Assembly: GCA_034520745.1 (NCBI GenBank)
Contig: JAXHNF010000003.1
Span: 248,001-312,000, forward strand
Origin: Alkalibacterium sp034520745
GTDB taxonomy: Bacteria > Bacillota > Bacilli > Lactobacillales > Carnobacteriaceae_A
Length of the DNA stretch: 64,000 nt
Direction: 5' to 3'
The position numbers were made by a program, and so were the translations under genes. This document shows positions 48,875 to 58,232 of the stretch, piece after piece (the first letter of the stretch is position 1; every line of letters starts with the position of its first letter). The notes beneath the pieces were generated by a model that searched no databases, was not told the origin of the DNA, and worked only from the letters and a program-made list of their open reading frames with translations.

Positions 48875-49711
48875 TTACCCTTGATTTAAACCGATCTCAA
48901 GTATTAAAGGTGTGTGGTCCTGTCGGTCTCCGGAATCCAGCATATCTGATTTCTGGACGTTATCAGCCAGCTTGTCACTGACCAGCCAGTAGTCGATCCG
49001 CCAGCCGGAATTGTTGACCTTGCTTGTTTTGGCACGCTGGTTCCACCAGGAATACTGTCCGGTCACATCGCCGTGAATATGACGGAAGGTGTCCGTAAAT
49101 CCTTTAGCCAATAATTCTGTAAAGCCTTCACGCTCTTCATCTGTAAAACCGGCTGACAAGTGGTTTCTGGCTGGATGGGCGATATCGATTTCTTTGTGGG
49201 CCACATTATAGTCACCGGTCGCAAGAACAGGTTTCTTCTCATCCAGACTGACTAAGTATTCGGCATATTTTTCATCCCACTGCTGACGCTCTTTTAATCG
49301 GACTAACTTTGATCCGGAATTAGGGGTATACACTTGTGTCACGTAAAACTCGTCAAATTCCAGCGTAATGATACGTCCCTCCGCATCCATGGTATCCGGT
49401 GCACCGATTTTTGGATAAGAGACACTGGGGTTTAAATGATTCTTGTAGAGAAACATCGTGCCCGCATAACTTTTTCTTGCCGGTTCTTCTGAAACATTCC
49501 ACACATAATCATAGTCAGGAAACAGATCGTCCAGGATAGCCTTGTGTTTTTTTGAAGGCCCGGTCCGAGGCAGTTTGGTTTCCTGGATTGCAATAACATC
49601 AGGATCCTGCTCAATTATTTTATTCATTACTTCTCTGGACATTACAGCTCGCGCCGAATCACTCGTCAATGTTGCATTCAATGAATCGATATTCCATGTA
49701 ATTAATTTCAT
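48875..49711 (-). CDS. exoA: Exodeoxyribonuclease III / AP endonuclease
   Basis: 278-residue base-excision repair enzyme of the exonuclease III (AP endonuclease 1) family. Catalytic marks: KLITWNIDSLNATL (Asn), DVIAIQETKLP (Glu metal ligand), VTQVYTPNSG (Tyr region), LATGDYNVAHKEIDIAHP (DxN), SWWNQRAKTSKVNNSGWRID and DRQDHTPLILEI (His catalytic). Start ATG 49711; AAGGAGTATAAC precedes. Intact. Confidence 0.95.
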   Translation of the reverse strand: MKLITWNIDSLNATLTSDSARAVMSREVMNKIIEQDPDVIAIQETKLPRTGPSKKHKAILDDLFPDYDYVWNVSEEPARKSYAGTMFLYKNHLNPSVSYPKIGAPDTMDAEGRIITLEFDEFYVTQVYTPNSGSKLVRLKERQQWDEKYAEYLVSLDEKKPVLATGDYNVAHKEIDIAHPARNHLSAGFTDEEREGFTELLAKGFTDTFRHIHGDVTGQYSWWNQRAKTSKVNNSGWRIDYWLVSDKLADNVQKSDMLDSGDRQDHTPLILEIGLNQG

Positions 49712-49880
49712 TGTTATACTCCTTTGTAACTTTTATTATTACTGCTTTATCCATCATATCATGATAGAAGTCATTGAACGATTATTTTGATTAAATTTTC
49801 AACACACAACAACACTTATCTGTTAGGAAGAAAGATATTTCCTTGACAATGCTTATTTGCTTTAAAATTTAAAAACCACC

Positions 49881-49904
49881 AAAAACAGCGCTATTCGCTA
49901 TTTT
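49881..49904 (-). terminator. Terminator after the N-ATPase operon
   Basis: AAAATAGCG and CGCTGTTTT (minus strand) form a nine-bp stem with one wobble and an AATAG loop, followed by a T, about 100 bases after the atpG stop. Confidence 0.6.
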
Positions 49905-50001
49905 CAGAGGCTTATAAACTTATTTTTCAGTTTACAATGTAACACTTTCGACATGGCTAGAGAGGAATGTTTTTAAAAAAATAATATAAGGTCTTTTTTA
50001 G

Positions 50002-50868
50002 CTAGAGTGATTTTCTGATCGCTTTGAATCCTGATACGATATCATTTAATTCTTCTGTGATGCTGTTTTGTCTTTCTCGTCTATATAAGTCGTTTAGTTC
50101 CTCTAATTGATTGTCTATATTTTTTTCGGCAGATTGCATAGATGCCAGCCGGCTGGCATTTTCCGATGCCAAAGAAAAGCAAAAGGTACGGTATAGTGTG
50201 ATGAAAAAATATTGTCTTATTAAATCCGAAATAATTTCTTGTTTTTCCACAAAATAGGTGGGAAGCCCCTTTGACTCCCATTGCACTTTATTCTTTGACA
50301 ATTCAACTAAATCGATTGGAAAGAGTAATTCCGTATCTTCCGCAAATATAGAAGTATCATGTGGCTTGTTATAATAAAGAACAATTTTTTCAATAGGTAT
50401 TTCGTTTCGAATGTCATCGATCTGAACAAGTAATTTGTTTACCATGGAAAAAATAATGTCTGTTGACTGTGGTTGCATAAAAGTCTTGGAAATCGTAACA
50501 TCATCCTTCAGTCTTTGAAATACCTGCTGCCCGATGACAATCACTTTATCGTCCGCATTTTGGGAAATCTGTTGCAAGGCAAAGGAACTAATCCTTTCGT
50601 TGATTCTGCCAGCAAGACCATAGTCTGAGCCAAAAACTATATGAAGGATATTGCCCTTTTGAATTTTCTCAGATGTTACCATTTCTTCTTCTTCCGATAA
50701 AACAATAAACAAAGACATATCCAAAACCTTCCGATATTCCATAGAGGCTTTCGCTGCGTTTTGAAATTGATTGATGTTGGCCGAAGCGTGTGCTTTCATT
50801 GTGCTTACAATGGCACGGAGATTTTCTGCGGAATCTATGCTTTTCTTTATCCCTTGTAATCCCTGCAT
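50002..50868 (-). CDS. atpG: N-ATPase gamma subunit
   Basis: 288-residue central stalk, the last gene of the operon. It begins MQGLQGIKKSIDSAENLRAI (coiled-coil helix 1, basic), has the Rossmann-like middle VFGSDYGLAGRINERISSFA with the GSDxGLxG motif, and ends NIDNQLEELNDLYRRERQNS, ITEELNDIVSGFKAIRKSL (C-terminal coiled coil that rotates inside alpha3beta3). Its start ATG 50868 overlaps the atpA stop (TAATG). Intact. Divergent from standard F1 gamma in the middle, as N-ATPase gammas are. Confidence 0.92.
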   Translation of the reverse strand: MQGLQGIKKSIDSAENLRAIVSTMKAHASANINQFQNAAKASMEYRKVLDMSLFIVLSEEEEMVTSEKIQKGNILHIVFGSDYGLAGRINERISSFALQQISQNADDKVIVIGQQVFQRLKDDVTISKTFMQPQSTDIIFSMVNKLLVQIDDIRNEIPIEKIVLYYNKPHDTSIFAEDTELLFPIDLVELSKNKVQWESKGLPTYFVEKQEIISDLIRQYFFITLYRTFCFSLASENASRLASMQSAEKNIDNQLEELNDLYRRERQNSITEELNDIVSGFKAIRKSL

Positions 50869-52379
50869 TAGATATCCATCTCCCTTTTAAGTATGTCTTT
50901 TATTTTTTCTATAAAAGTATTTTTTACTTCATCTTCTAATTTTTTGTCACTTAGTAAATGCCCGCGAAATGCATCGTCTTCTCGTACAGCTTTTCTTATA
51001 TGTTCCTCTGCTTCATCGATCCTGTCCAGTGCAACACCTCCCAGCACCCCCGTCGTGACAGCCATCAGAACCCCTATTTGCTCTGTAATTTCAATCGGTG
51101 CATGCTGCGGCTGGGTTAAAACCTGACGTATTCTCCAGCCCCGTTCAAGCGTTCTTCTGGTCGATTCGTCCAGTCTCGTCCCAAAGCTTGCAAACGATTC
51201 CAATTCCTCGAATTGAGAATAGGCGAGTTTTAAATCACCGGTTATATTCCGATATGAAGGAAGCTGAGTTTTGGCGCCGATCCTGGATACAGATAATCCT
51301 ATTTGGACGGCTGGAAGGTTACCTTTCTGGTAGAGCTTCGGCGAAAGATAGATTTGCCCGTCCGTAATCGAAATAAGATTTGTGGGAATATATGCAGATA
51401 AATTTTCTGCCTGTGTCTCTATAATCGGAAGCGATGTGATACTTCCACCTCCAAACTCGTCTTTTAAATGGGTGGATCGCTCGAGAAGTTTGGAGTGAAT
51501 ATAAAATATATCTCCCGGATAAGCTCTCGACCGGGCGGTCTTTCTAGCAAGAGAGACAGCTCCCTGTAGCCCCTTGCATGCTTGGTTAAATCGTCATAAA
51601 CAACAAGCACATCTCTACCTTTTTCCATAAAATATTCCGCTAAAGATATGGCTGCATATGGAGCTATATAAGCAACGCCCGGCGGATCTTCGGAACCAGC
51701 AACCATAACGATTGTATTTTTCATCGCATCTTTTGATTTAAGCGTATTGATAATTTTTGATACAGATGTAATCTGTTGACCGATAGAACAGTATATACAC
51801 AAGACGTCACTGTCTTTTTGATTGATGATCGTATCGATTGCAATCGTAGTCTTGCCGGTTTGTCTGTCACCAAGAATCAGCTCTCTTCTGACCCTTTCCT
51901 ATAGGGACAAGGGAATCGATGACTTTCAGACCTGTTTGTAACGGCTCAAATACAGGGGCTCTTTTCATGATCGACGGCGCTTCTCTTTCCATCGGAAGAT
52001 ATTTATCCGGCGTTACAGCTCCCTGGTCGTCCAACGTTTTTCCTAAAGGGCTTATAGTCCTTCCTAAAAATTCTTCTGAAACCGGTATGTCTGCTACTTT
52101 ATGCGTTCTTTTCACCTTTTGACCTGCTTTAATATCATAAAATTCCCCGAGGAGTATAACACCTACATCGTTTGGGTCTAAATTGAAAGCTAGACCCATC
52201 GTTCCATTTGGAAATGCTATCAGTTCTTCGTTTTTAACCTTTCTAAGCCCTTTAACCTTAGCAATTCCGCTGTCAATCGATACAATCGTTCCACTTTCCT
52301 CTATATTGATTTGATCGAAATCCTTTGCCAATGCTTTATCTATAGCTTCCTCCAAAACTTTGAACTGATTTTCCAACAT
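50868..52379 (-). pseudogene. atpA: N-ATPase alpha subunit, frameshifted
   Basis: Non-catalytic nucleotide-binding subunit, about 503 residues joined. Start ATG 52379 after AAGGAGTG. N-terminal MLENQFKVLEEAIDKALAK and the beta-barrel ESGTIVSIDSGIAKVKGLRK, then PLGKTLDDQGAV, GLKVIDSLVPIGKGQ. A frameshift near 51890 leads to Walker A LGDRQTGKTTIAI, then SEDPPGVAYIAPYAAISLAE and LVVYDDLTKHARGYRELSLL; a second near 51530 leads to SITSLPIIETQAENLSAYIP, SITDGQIYLSPKLYQKGNLP and VQIGLSVSRIGAKTQLPSY. C-terminal QVLTQPQHAPIEITEQIGVL. The GDRQTGKT P-loop and the arginine finger region are present. Confidence 0.92.
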
Positions 52380-52391
52380 TGGAAGCACTCC

Positions 52392-53142
52392 TTATAGGTT
52401 TGTGTCCAGACTCTTAATGATATCTTTTTCTATTTCATCTAAATAATTCTTGATATTCGTATGAACAGTATAGGTTTCTAAATATAATTCATAGCCTAAA
52501 ATCAGTTCAGGATCCGTTTCATAATGTATCTCTTTTACGTTTTTTAGCTGTTCCTTTAAGCATCTTCAATCGCTTTCTTTTCATGATGAGATAAATCTTG
52601 AAAGGAATGCACTTGCACATGTTCTTCTCTTTTTAAACCCTCTAAATCGGGTATGTTTCGTTTTATATTTTTCAAATCAAGAATAAACGTATGAAATACT
52701 TCGCTTTCAAGTTCCTTGGAAGATATGTCGGTCAAAATGCGAGCTGCTATTTTAACAGCGCTCTCACCCAGGTTTTTACTTAGGTGACGTTTGAAATTTT
52801 CTTTCTCATCTTGGATTTCTTTTAAATAAACATGTCGTTTACTTTCGGCTTCCTTTTTATACTCGTTTATAAGGCTTTCTTTCTTTTCTTGAGCTTGTAT
52901 TCTTGCATCATCTAAAATATCTCTTTCTCTTTTTGTATATCTTCTATTTTTCCGACATACATATCCATAAGCTCTGTCGCTTCCTTCATTTTAGCATCCG
53001 CTTCTATCTGGGCCTTTTGAATTCGCTCTTGCCTTTGTGCCATCACATTCATAACCGGCTTATATAGGAACTTTTGCAAAATATAAAGAATGATAAAAAA
53101 ATTAATGATCTGCGCAATGATTTCGAACCAGCTTATTGTCAT
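52392..53142 (-). pseudogene. atpF: N-ATPase b subunit with delta-like tail, frameshifted
   Basis: Peripheral stalk subunit, about 248 residues. One N-terminal helix (FEIIAQIINFFIILYILQKF) is followed by a long charged coiled coil (MNVMAQRQERIQKAQIEADA). Frameshifts near 52920 and 52560 separate the parts. The C-terminal part (KNVKEIHYETDPELILGYEL, LDEIEKDIIKSLDTNL) looks like the C-terminal domain of delta (PxLIGGxxxxxG with LxxL), so it replaces the delta gene that this operon type lacks. Its stop is 11 bases before the atpA start; the ribosome site of atpA overlaps it. Confidence 0.85.
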
Positions 53143-53146
53143 AATA

Positions 53147-53416
53147 TTATCCTACTACCATATTCCAAAACGGATTTACAAATAATAAAATCATAGATAT
53201 GACAAAACAGTAAATCGCAGTGGATTCAATCATTGCTAGTCCTACAAAAAGAGTCCTGGAGATTGTGTTTGCTTCGTCAGGCTGCTGTGCAATAGACCTT
53301 AAAGCCTGTGTCACAGCGTTTCCTTCTGCGATAGCCGGCGCTATAGAGCCCACCGCTATCGTTAAGCCCGCCATGATAATGGAAACCATACCTATAAAAC
53401 CAACATTATCCATCAT
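53147..53416 (-). CDS. atpE: N-ATPase c subunit, Na+-type two-carboxylate rotor ring
   Basis: 89-residue two-helix ring subunit. Helix 1 contains GSIAPAIAEGNAVTQALRSI with E31 in AEG; helix 2 has GLAMIESTAIYCFVISMILL with E64, S65, T66 and Y69. E64-S65-T66 and Y69 are the Na+ ligands of the Ilyobacter-type ring; E31 replaces the Gln at that place (Q32 in Ilyobacter), giving two carboxylates per site as in Fusobacterium. The loop RSIAQQPDEANTISRTL is typical. The N terminus MMDNVGFIGMVS has no signal extension. Start ATG 53416 overlaps the atpB stop. Intact. Confidence 0.95.
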   Translation of the reverse strand: MMDNVGFIGMVSIIMAGLTIAVGSIAPAIAEGNAVTQALRSIAQQPDEANTISRTLFVGLAMIESTAIYCFVISMILLFVNPFWNMVVG

Positions 53417-54101
53417 TATTCCTCCTTCAGATTTCTTTTTTCATTTTCAATCGCCGATGCAATGTATACAATTGCAAGGATAGCGAATATATATGCTTGT
53501 ATAATACCTGTCAGCAGACCAAGCGCCTGGATGACGACCGGGAAAAAAGAGGGACTACACCCAATAAAATAGCCACGATTATACTTGAACTCATTACATT
53601 TCCATAAAGACGAATAGCCAAAGACAGCGTTCTTGACACTTCACTTATGATGTTAAAAGGCAACATCAAAAATGTAGGTTTTATATATTCCTTTAAATAG
53701 CCGACAATGCCTCTGTCATCGATACCATATTTGGGTACGGCCACAAAAACACACAGCGCCAAAGCAATAGTTGTGTTTAATGAACCTGTAGGCGATATAA
53801 AGCCCGGTACGATGGACAGTACATTTGACACCAGTATAAATATAAACAACGTGCCTACAAACGGAAGATACTTGCTCGGGTCCTGTTGACTGATTTGCTT
53901 GATTTGGCTGTTAATCGTCTCTATTAAAGCTTCCAGTATATTTTGCCCTCTAGAGATTTCGCCTTCTACCTTCATATTTCTTGTGACCATATACGATATG
54001 GCGGCCAAAATAATCATAACGATCCACGTAAATACCAGCGTTGCCGTAATTCGTACAAATCCCGACTCAAAATACACTATTTCACTTGGATCAATATTCA
54101 T
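53416..54101 (-). pseudogene. atpB: N-ATPase a subunit, frameshifted near the end
   Basis: Stator subunit forming the ion half channels, about 228 residues. Start ATG 54101 inside the end of atpR. Helices: FVRITATLVFTWIVMIILAA, KYLPFVGTLFIFILVSNVLS, TIALALCVFVAVPKYGI, PTFLMLPFNIISEVSRTLSL and the essential Arg in TLSLAIRLYGNVMSSSII. A frameshift near 53540 leads to the last helices VIQALGLLTGIIQAYIFAIL and AIVYIASAIENEKRNLKEE. The conserved Gln after the loop (IQAYIFAIL) is present. Shorter N terminus than the standard a subunit. Confidence 0.92.
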
Positions 54102-54375
54102 TTAGTCCCCCCTTTTTTTGTTTTTCCGTCGTCTCCTCTATTTTAAAAGTCATTATGACACGCACTAAAAACATGCCAAGCATTGCATACAAGATTCCCA
54201 TGTATCCACTTTTTGAAACGTAAAATAAAACACTCAGCAATACGGCCATCCTGAATATAAGGCTGCATATCATTAGAAGGCCTGGTCGTTTCACCTCCGT
54301 TAACTTTTGAATCGTCCAATAAAGCCCACCGAAGAAAATGATGCCCAAAATGACGCCAATCAAAAAATTAATCAT
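54091..54375 (-). CDS. atpR: N-ATPase accessory membrane protein AtpR
   Basis: 94-residue three-helix protein typical of the N-ATPase operon. Start ATG 54375 (MINFLIGVILG) after GGAAGGATC, chosen over an upstream ATG because of the ribosome site. Helices: FLIGVILGIIFFGGLYWTI, GLLMICSLIFRMAVLLSVLF and GYMGILYAMLGMFLVRVIM. The buried arginines in IFRMAV and LVRVIM are the residues proposed to contact the c-ring glutamate during assembly or Na+ gating (proposal from the family literature, not from this sequence). Overlaps atpQ on one side and atpB on the other. Intact. Confidence 0.9.
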   Translation of the reverse strand: MINFLIGVILGIIFFGGLYWTIQKLTEVKRPGLLMICSLIFRMAVLLSVLFYVSKSGYMGILYAMLGMFLVRVIMTFKIEETTEKQKKGGLNEY

Positions 54376-54682
54376 TATGATCCTTCCCACTCATCTTCGT
54401 TTTTTCCTTTATCCAGCGCCATGCGTTAAACGAACCTAAAATGATGCCTGTAAATAAAAGCGTGATCGTCCAAGAGAAGCTGTGGGTGAATCTTTCATCT
54501 AAAAAGCTGCCGAGGGCAATGCCCAATACTGTAGGTATTGAAATGGACCATCCTACAATCCCAAAGAGGTTTAGACCGAACATGATTTCGCTCCCCTCAT
54601 CATGTGCTTTCATTTTTTTTGCGGAATCTTTTTTCACTATTTCAAGAAGCTCTTCTTCGGTTGACTCTTTTTTCTTAGCCAA
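54368..54682 (-). CDS. atpQ: N-ATPase accessory membrane protein AtpQ
   Basis: 104-residue two-helix protein of the AtpI/AtpQ group. A charged cytoplasmic head (MAKKKESTEEELLEIVKKDS) precedes FGIVGWSISIPTVLGIALGS with FLDERF and the second helix SWTITLLFTGIILGSFNAWR. AtpI-type proteins help c-ring assembly and may channel Mg2+ or Ca2+. Position between atpC and atpR is diagnostic of the N-ATPase operon. Start ATG 54682 after AAGGGGGTAA. Intact. Confidence 0.9.
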   Translation of the reverse strand: MAKKKESTEEELLEIVKKDSAKKMKAHDEGSEIMFGLNLFGIVGWSISIPTVLGIALGSFLDERFTHSFSWTITLLFTGIILGSFNAWRWIKEKTKMSGKDHND

Positions 54683-54696
54683 AAAGATTACCCCCT

Positions 54697-55074
54697 TTAC
54701 ATATCAAGTTCCATAAATTTCCGAATCGTTTCTGATTCCAGTCTGATAAGTACTTCTCTAGCTTTTCTTTCTTTTTCGTCTATCATTTTGAAAGTTTCTT
54801 CTACTGTTTGGCTCAACTCGCTTAAAGATTCTCCGGCAATCGCCTGCATGGTAACCAGATAAACGGTGTCTCCCTGCTTGACCGCTACGCCATCACTGAT
54901 CGCATAGTAAAGGTTCTTCTCTGTATTTATTTGCAAAATACCCGGCCTTAAACTCCAAGTTGCGTCTATATGTTTTGGTAGAATCTGAAATTTTCCATTG
55001 GAACCGGGTGCTGTAATTTTCTTTGCATCCGTATCTAAAATCGTTTTATAAGGAAGAGTTATCTTAAGTCTCAT
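54697..55074 (-). CDS. atpC: N-ATPase epsilon subunit
   Basis: 125-residue stalk subunit. The beta-sandwich part reads LKITLPYKTILDTDAKKITA, GSNGKFQILPKHIDATWSLR (GxFxILPxH motif) and YAISDGVAVKQGDTVYLVTM; the C-terminal helix hairpin reads LSQTVEETFKMIDEKERKAR. Start ATG 55074 lies 11 bases inside the atpD end. Intact. Together with gamma it forms the rotor head and can inhibit ATP hydrolysis. Confidence 0.93.
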   Translation of the reverse strand: MRLKITLPYKTILDTDAKKITAPGSNGKFQILPKHIDATWSLRPGILQINTEKNLYYAISDGVAVKQGDTVYLVTMQAIAGESLSELSQTVEETFKMIDEKERKAREVLIRLESETIRKFMELDM

Positions 55075-56462
55075 TTTTTTCTTCTCTTTTCTTTTTTCGT
55101 TCTACCGCTTCTTCTATATTGCCAATCATATAGAGATCACTTTCTTCATAATTTTGGAACTCATCATTTAAAATGCGCTCGCACCCCTCAAGAGAATCTT
55201 CGAGCTCCACCAATCGGCCCTCGCTTCCGGTGATTTCTGCTGTGGTAAAGAACGGTTGCGTTAAAAATCGCTCTAATTTTCTTGCCCGGTGGACGACGTT
55301 GCGGTCCTCCACAGAGAGTTCTTCTATACCCAACATTGCAATAATGTCTTTAAGCTCTTCGTACGTTGCGAGAGTCTTTTTATTTCGCGCGCAATCGTGT
55401 AATGTTTTTTACCAACAATCGCCGCACTCAACATATTTGAGGAAGAATTTAAAGGATCGATCGCCGGATAGAGCCCTTGGCTTGCTCTTTTTCTTGACAG
55501 CACAATAGATGCCGACAGATGGAAAAACGTATGCGTTGCACTTGGATCGGTAAAATCATCTGCAGGAACATATACCGCCTGAATCGACGTAATCGCACCG
55601 GATTTCGTGCTCGAAATCCGCTCTTCCAGTTCCGCCAATTCGCTTGCTAACGTAGGTTGATATCCGACCCTTGAAGGCATCTTCCCCATAAGACCGGAAA
55701 CCTCAGATCCTGCCTGAATAAATCTAAATATGTTGTCGATTAAAAGAAGTACATCTTTTTTTGTACATCCCTAAAGTATTCTGCCATGGTCAGAGCTGCG
55801 TGACCCACCCTAAATCTGGCGCCCGGAGGTTCATTCATCTGAGCAAAGATAAGAACTGCATTTTCTAAGACTTTCGCTTCTTTTACTTCTCTATATAACT
55901 CTTCTGCTTCTCTGGACCTTTCGCCAATACCGCAAAAAACACTATATCCTTTTGTCTTTTTTGCCGTATTATTTATAAGCTCTGTAATCAAGACTGTTTT
56001 CCCTACGCCGGCTCCTCCAAACAGACCTGCTTTTTCACCTCGAGCCAATGGGGTAAGAACATCTATTGCTTTAATGCCGGTTATAAACAATTCATTGGTT
56101 GTGTCTCTTTCGGAAAAAGGAACAGGTTTTTGATGAATCGATCTTGTATTTGCACCTGTCATGTCTTCCCCATTTAGCGTATTCCCAAAGATATCGAACA
56201 TTTTACCTAAAATCTCTTCTCCTACCGGAACTTTTATCGGCTGCCCTGTGTCCGTTACTGCATCCCCTCTGGATAGCCCTCCGGTAGAAGTTAAAGCAAT
56301 TGAACTGATGGTTGAATCATCTATATAGGATGAAACCTCCATGATGACCCGATCGTCTTCTCCGGTGACAAGTTTATTGTTAATAAACGGTAACTCCTGC
56401 TTAAATACAACATCAATTATGCTTCCTCTGATACTTTTTATATAACCTTGATTTTTATCCAT
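55064..56462 (-). pseudogene. atpD: N-ATPase beta subunit (catalytic), frameshifted
   Basis: Catalytic subunit, about 466 residues joined, first gene of the operon. Start ATG 56462 after TTGAGGATG. Blocks: GYIKSIRGSIIDVVFKQELP, RGDAVTDTGQPIKVPVGEEI, Walker A LFGGAGVGKTVLITELINN, GIGERSREAEELYREVKEA, IFAQMNEPPGARFRVGHAAL. A frameshift near 55740 leads to DVLLLIDNIFRFIQAGSEVS, MPSRVGYQPTLASELAELEE, ADDFTDPSATHTFFHLSASI and LYPAIDPLNSSSNMLSA. Another near 55370 leads to RARKLERFLTQPFFTTAEIT. GERxRE, the DELSEED-like region and catalytic Lys/Glu/Arg are all readable. Confidence 0.93.
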
Positions 56463-56545
56463 AAAGTATCATCCTCAACATTTCTCAAATTTCCGCACGC
56501 CATTGTAAGCGATTTCATTTCGTGCGGTGTACTATACAAAAAAAG

Positions 56546-56573
56546 CTTATCACCCATTCATCAGATTTGTCAA
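56546..56573 (-). promoter_or_regulatory. Candidate promoter of the N-ATPase operon
   Basis: On the minus strand a perfect -35 TTGACA (56573-56568) is followed after 16 bases by GATAAG (56551-56546), a partial -10. The start codon is about 85 bases further. No other promoter-like sequence was seen within the operon, where genes overlap or nearly touch. Confidence 0.5.
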
Positions 56574-56592
56574 ACATATGTGTTTTATAATA

Positions 56593-56632
56593 AATCGTGT
56601 CGGTGAATTCTTTAAAACTCACCGACACGATT
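56593..56632. terminator. Strong hairpin between the dehydrogenase gene and the N-ATPase operon
   Basis: AATCGTGTCGGTGA and TCACCGACACGATT make a perfect 14-bp stem with a 12-base loop. On the minus strand TTATTATAAAACA follows. It ends the upstream dehydrogenase gene and insulates the ATPase promoter. Confidence 0.85.
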
Positions 56633-56789
56633 TAGTTTAAAACTCTGTATCTTACTGTAAAAAGATAGTCTCCAAGTCGCTATTTTACTACCTGGTTAAC
56701 AACAGGACACTCTCATTATGTGTTGAAATGATAGTGCGTACACTTCTTATTATAGAAGCTGTAATTAACGATCAGCCTGTCAACCACCT

Positions 56790-57954
56790 TTAAACTACAT
56801 TTAATCTTGGAATGGAGAGCCGATACAGTTTGTCATCATTTTCTTTTGGGTCACCCCGTCCATCTGTATTATTGCTGATGAAATAGAGTATATCATCTTC
56901 GATCAGCACATCCCTGATTCGGCCGAATCCAGATACTGCTTCGCTCTGCTCATCTGTTTCAAGGTCAAATTCAAAAACAGCGCGCCCTCTTAAGCCTGCG
57001 ACATAAATTCTGCCATCATAATAGTCCATTCCAGATGGGGCCCATGTATTTGCACCTCCCGAGGTGAAGAGAGGGGAGACCATGTCCTCCTGCTCCTGGT
57101 TTCCTTCAATGATCGGCCAGCCGTAATTCTGACCCCCTTCAATCAAGTTGATCTCATCATTGGCTCTGTTGCCGTGCTCACTTGAATAGAGCGAGCCATC
57201 AGACGACCAGGTAAGTCCCTGTGGGTTTCGGTGTCCATAACTGTATACGTAGGAATCAGTAAGGGGATTGTCAGCAGGGACCGAGCCATCACGGTTCATT
57301 CTTAAAATTTTCCCACCTAATGAATCAGGATCTTGTGCTATATCCGGTGTAGATGGCATCACCCGTTGTTGCATAGAGCATGCCGTCAGGTCCGATCTCC
57401 AGTCGGCCGCCATGATGAACTCTTCCGCTCGGGATTTCATCAAGTAGTACATCCTCCTCCTGCCAGACATCTTCGTTTAACTGCAACGAACGATACGGTT
57501 CAAAGGTCCACTGCTGTCTTCATAGGTATAATATGCATAGGCTAGATTGTTCTGTGAAGTCCGGATCGAGTACAAAACCTAATAAACCAGCTTCCGGGAC
57601 GATTGACAGTTCCTGTTCCAGCTCGATATCTTGTCTTACTGTTTCTCCATTTTCAATTCGTATGATGCTTCCGGGTCTCTCTGTCAAAAAGAATGTCTCT
57701 CCCTCTTTTTGAATCGACCAAGGCGTCTCGAGATTTTCAGCAACTATTTCCGGTTCGTCAATAATTTGATCCAGTTCTCCCTCTTCATCCTGCAGTTCTT
57801 CTTGATTTCCCTCATTGAACTGCTCTTCCTATTAACCCGTTTTCTGTTCATTTGAAATGATGTCGGAGTCATTTCCGTCAGGTGTTTTATCCGTATCAAC
57901 ACATCCGGAAAGTAGAGTCACTAAAAACAGACAGAACACACTGATTTTTTTCAC
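56790..57954 (-). pseudogene. PQQ-type soluble aldose sugar dehydrogenase lipoprotein, broken
   Basis: Secreted beta-propeller of the GSDH/sorbosone dehydrogenase family (YliI/Asd-like), about 385 residues. GTG start 57954 opens a signal peptide with lipobox LLSGC, then an acidic linker that has two in-frame stops (TAATAG near 57835). The propeller starts AENLETPWSIQKEGETFFLT and TERPGSIIRIENGETVRQDI, then frameshifts near 57550, 57500 and 57370. After them: GGKILRMNRDGSVPADNPLT, YSYGHRNPQGLTWSSDG, LYSSEHGNRANDEINLIEGG, QNYGWPIIEGNQEQEDMVSP and LYFISNNTDGRGDP. The cofactor-site residues (H in YGHRN, GxNYGWP) are present. No PQQ synthesis genes are in the window. Confidence 0.85.
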
Positions 57955-58232
57955 TCTTATCCACCTCTTCCTAGTCATTTCAATCTATTTAACTTATAAC
58001 TTATTGTAAGTCATCCCTGAATAATTTGCTATTCAGAGCAATGATGCTTAAAAAACACATTGATAATATGATATACCAGGGGCATAGGTATTATGACCGC
58101 TTAAGAAATCTAGAGCTTAAACCAATTATAAAACGTAAAAAACAGAACAGGATGATCTGCTCTGCAAACTATTTACTATTATTTCAGTGTCCTTCTTCTT
58201 AGTACTCATATGGACCTGGAAGATTCGATAGA

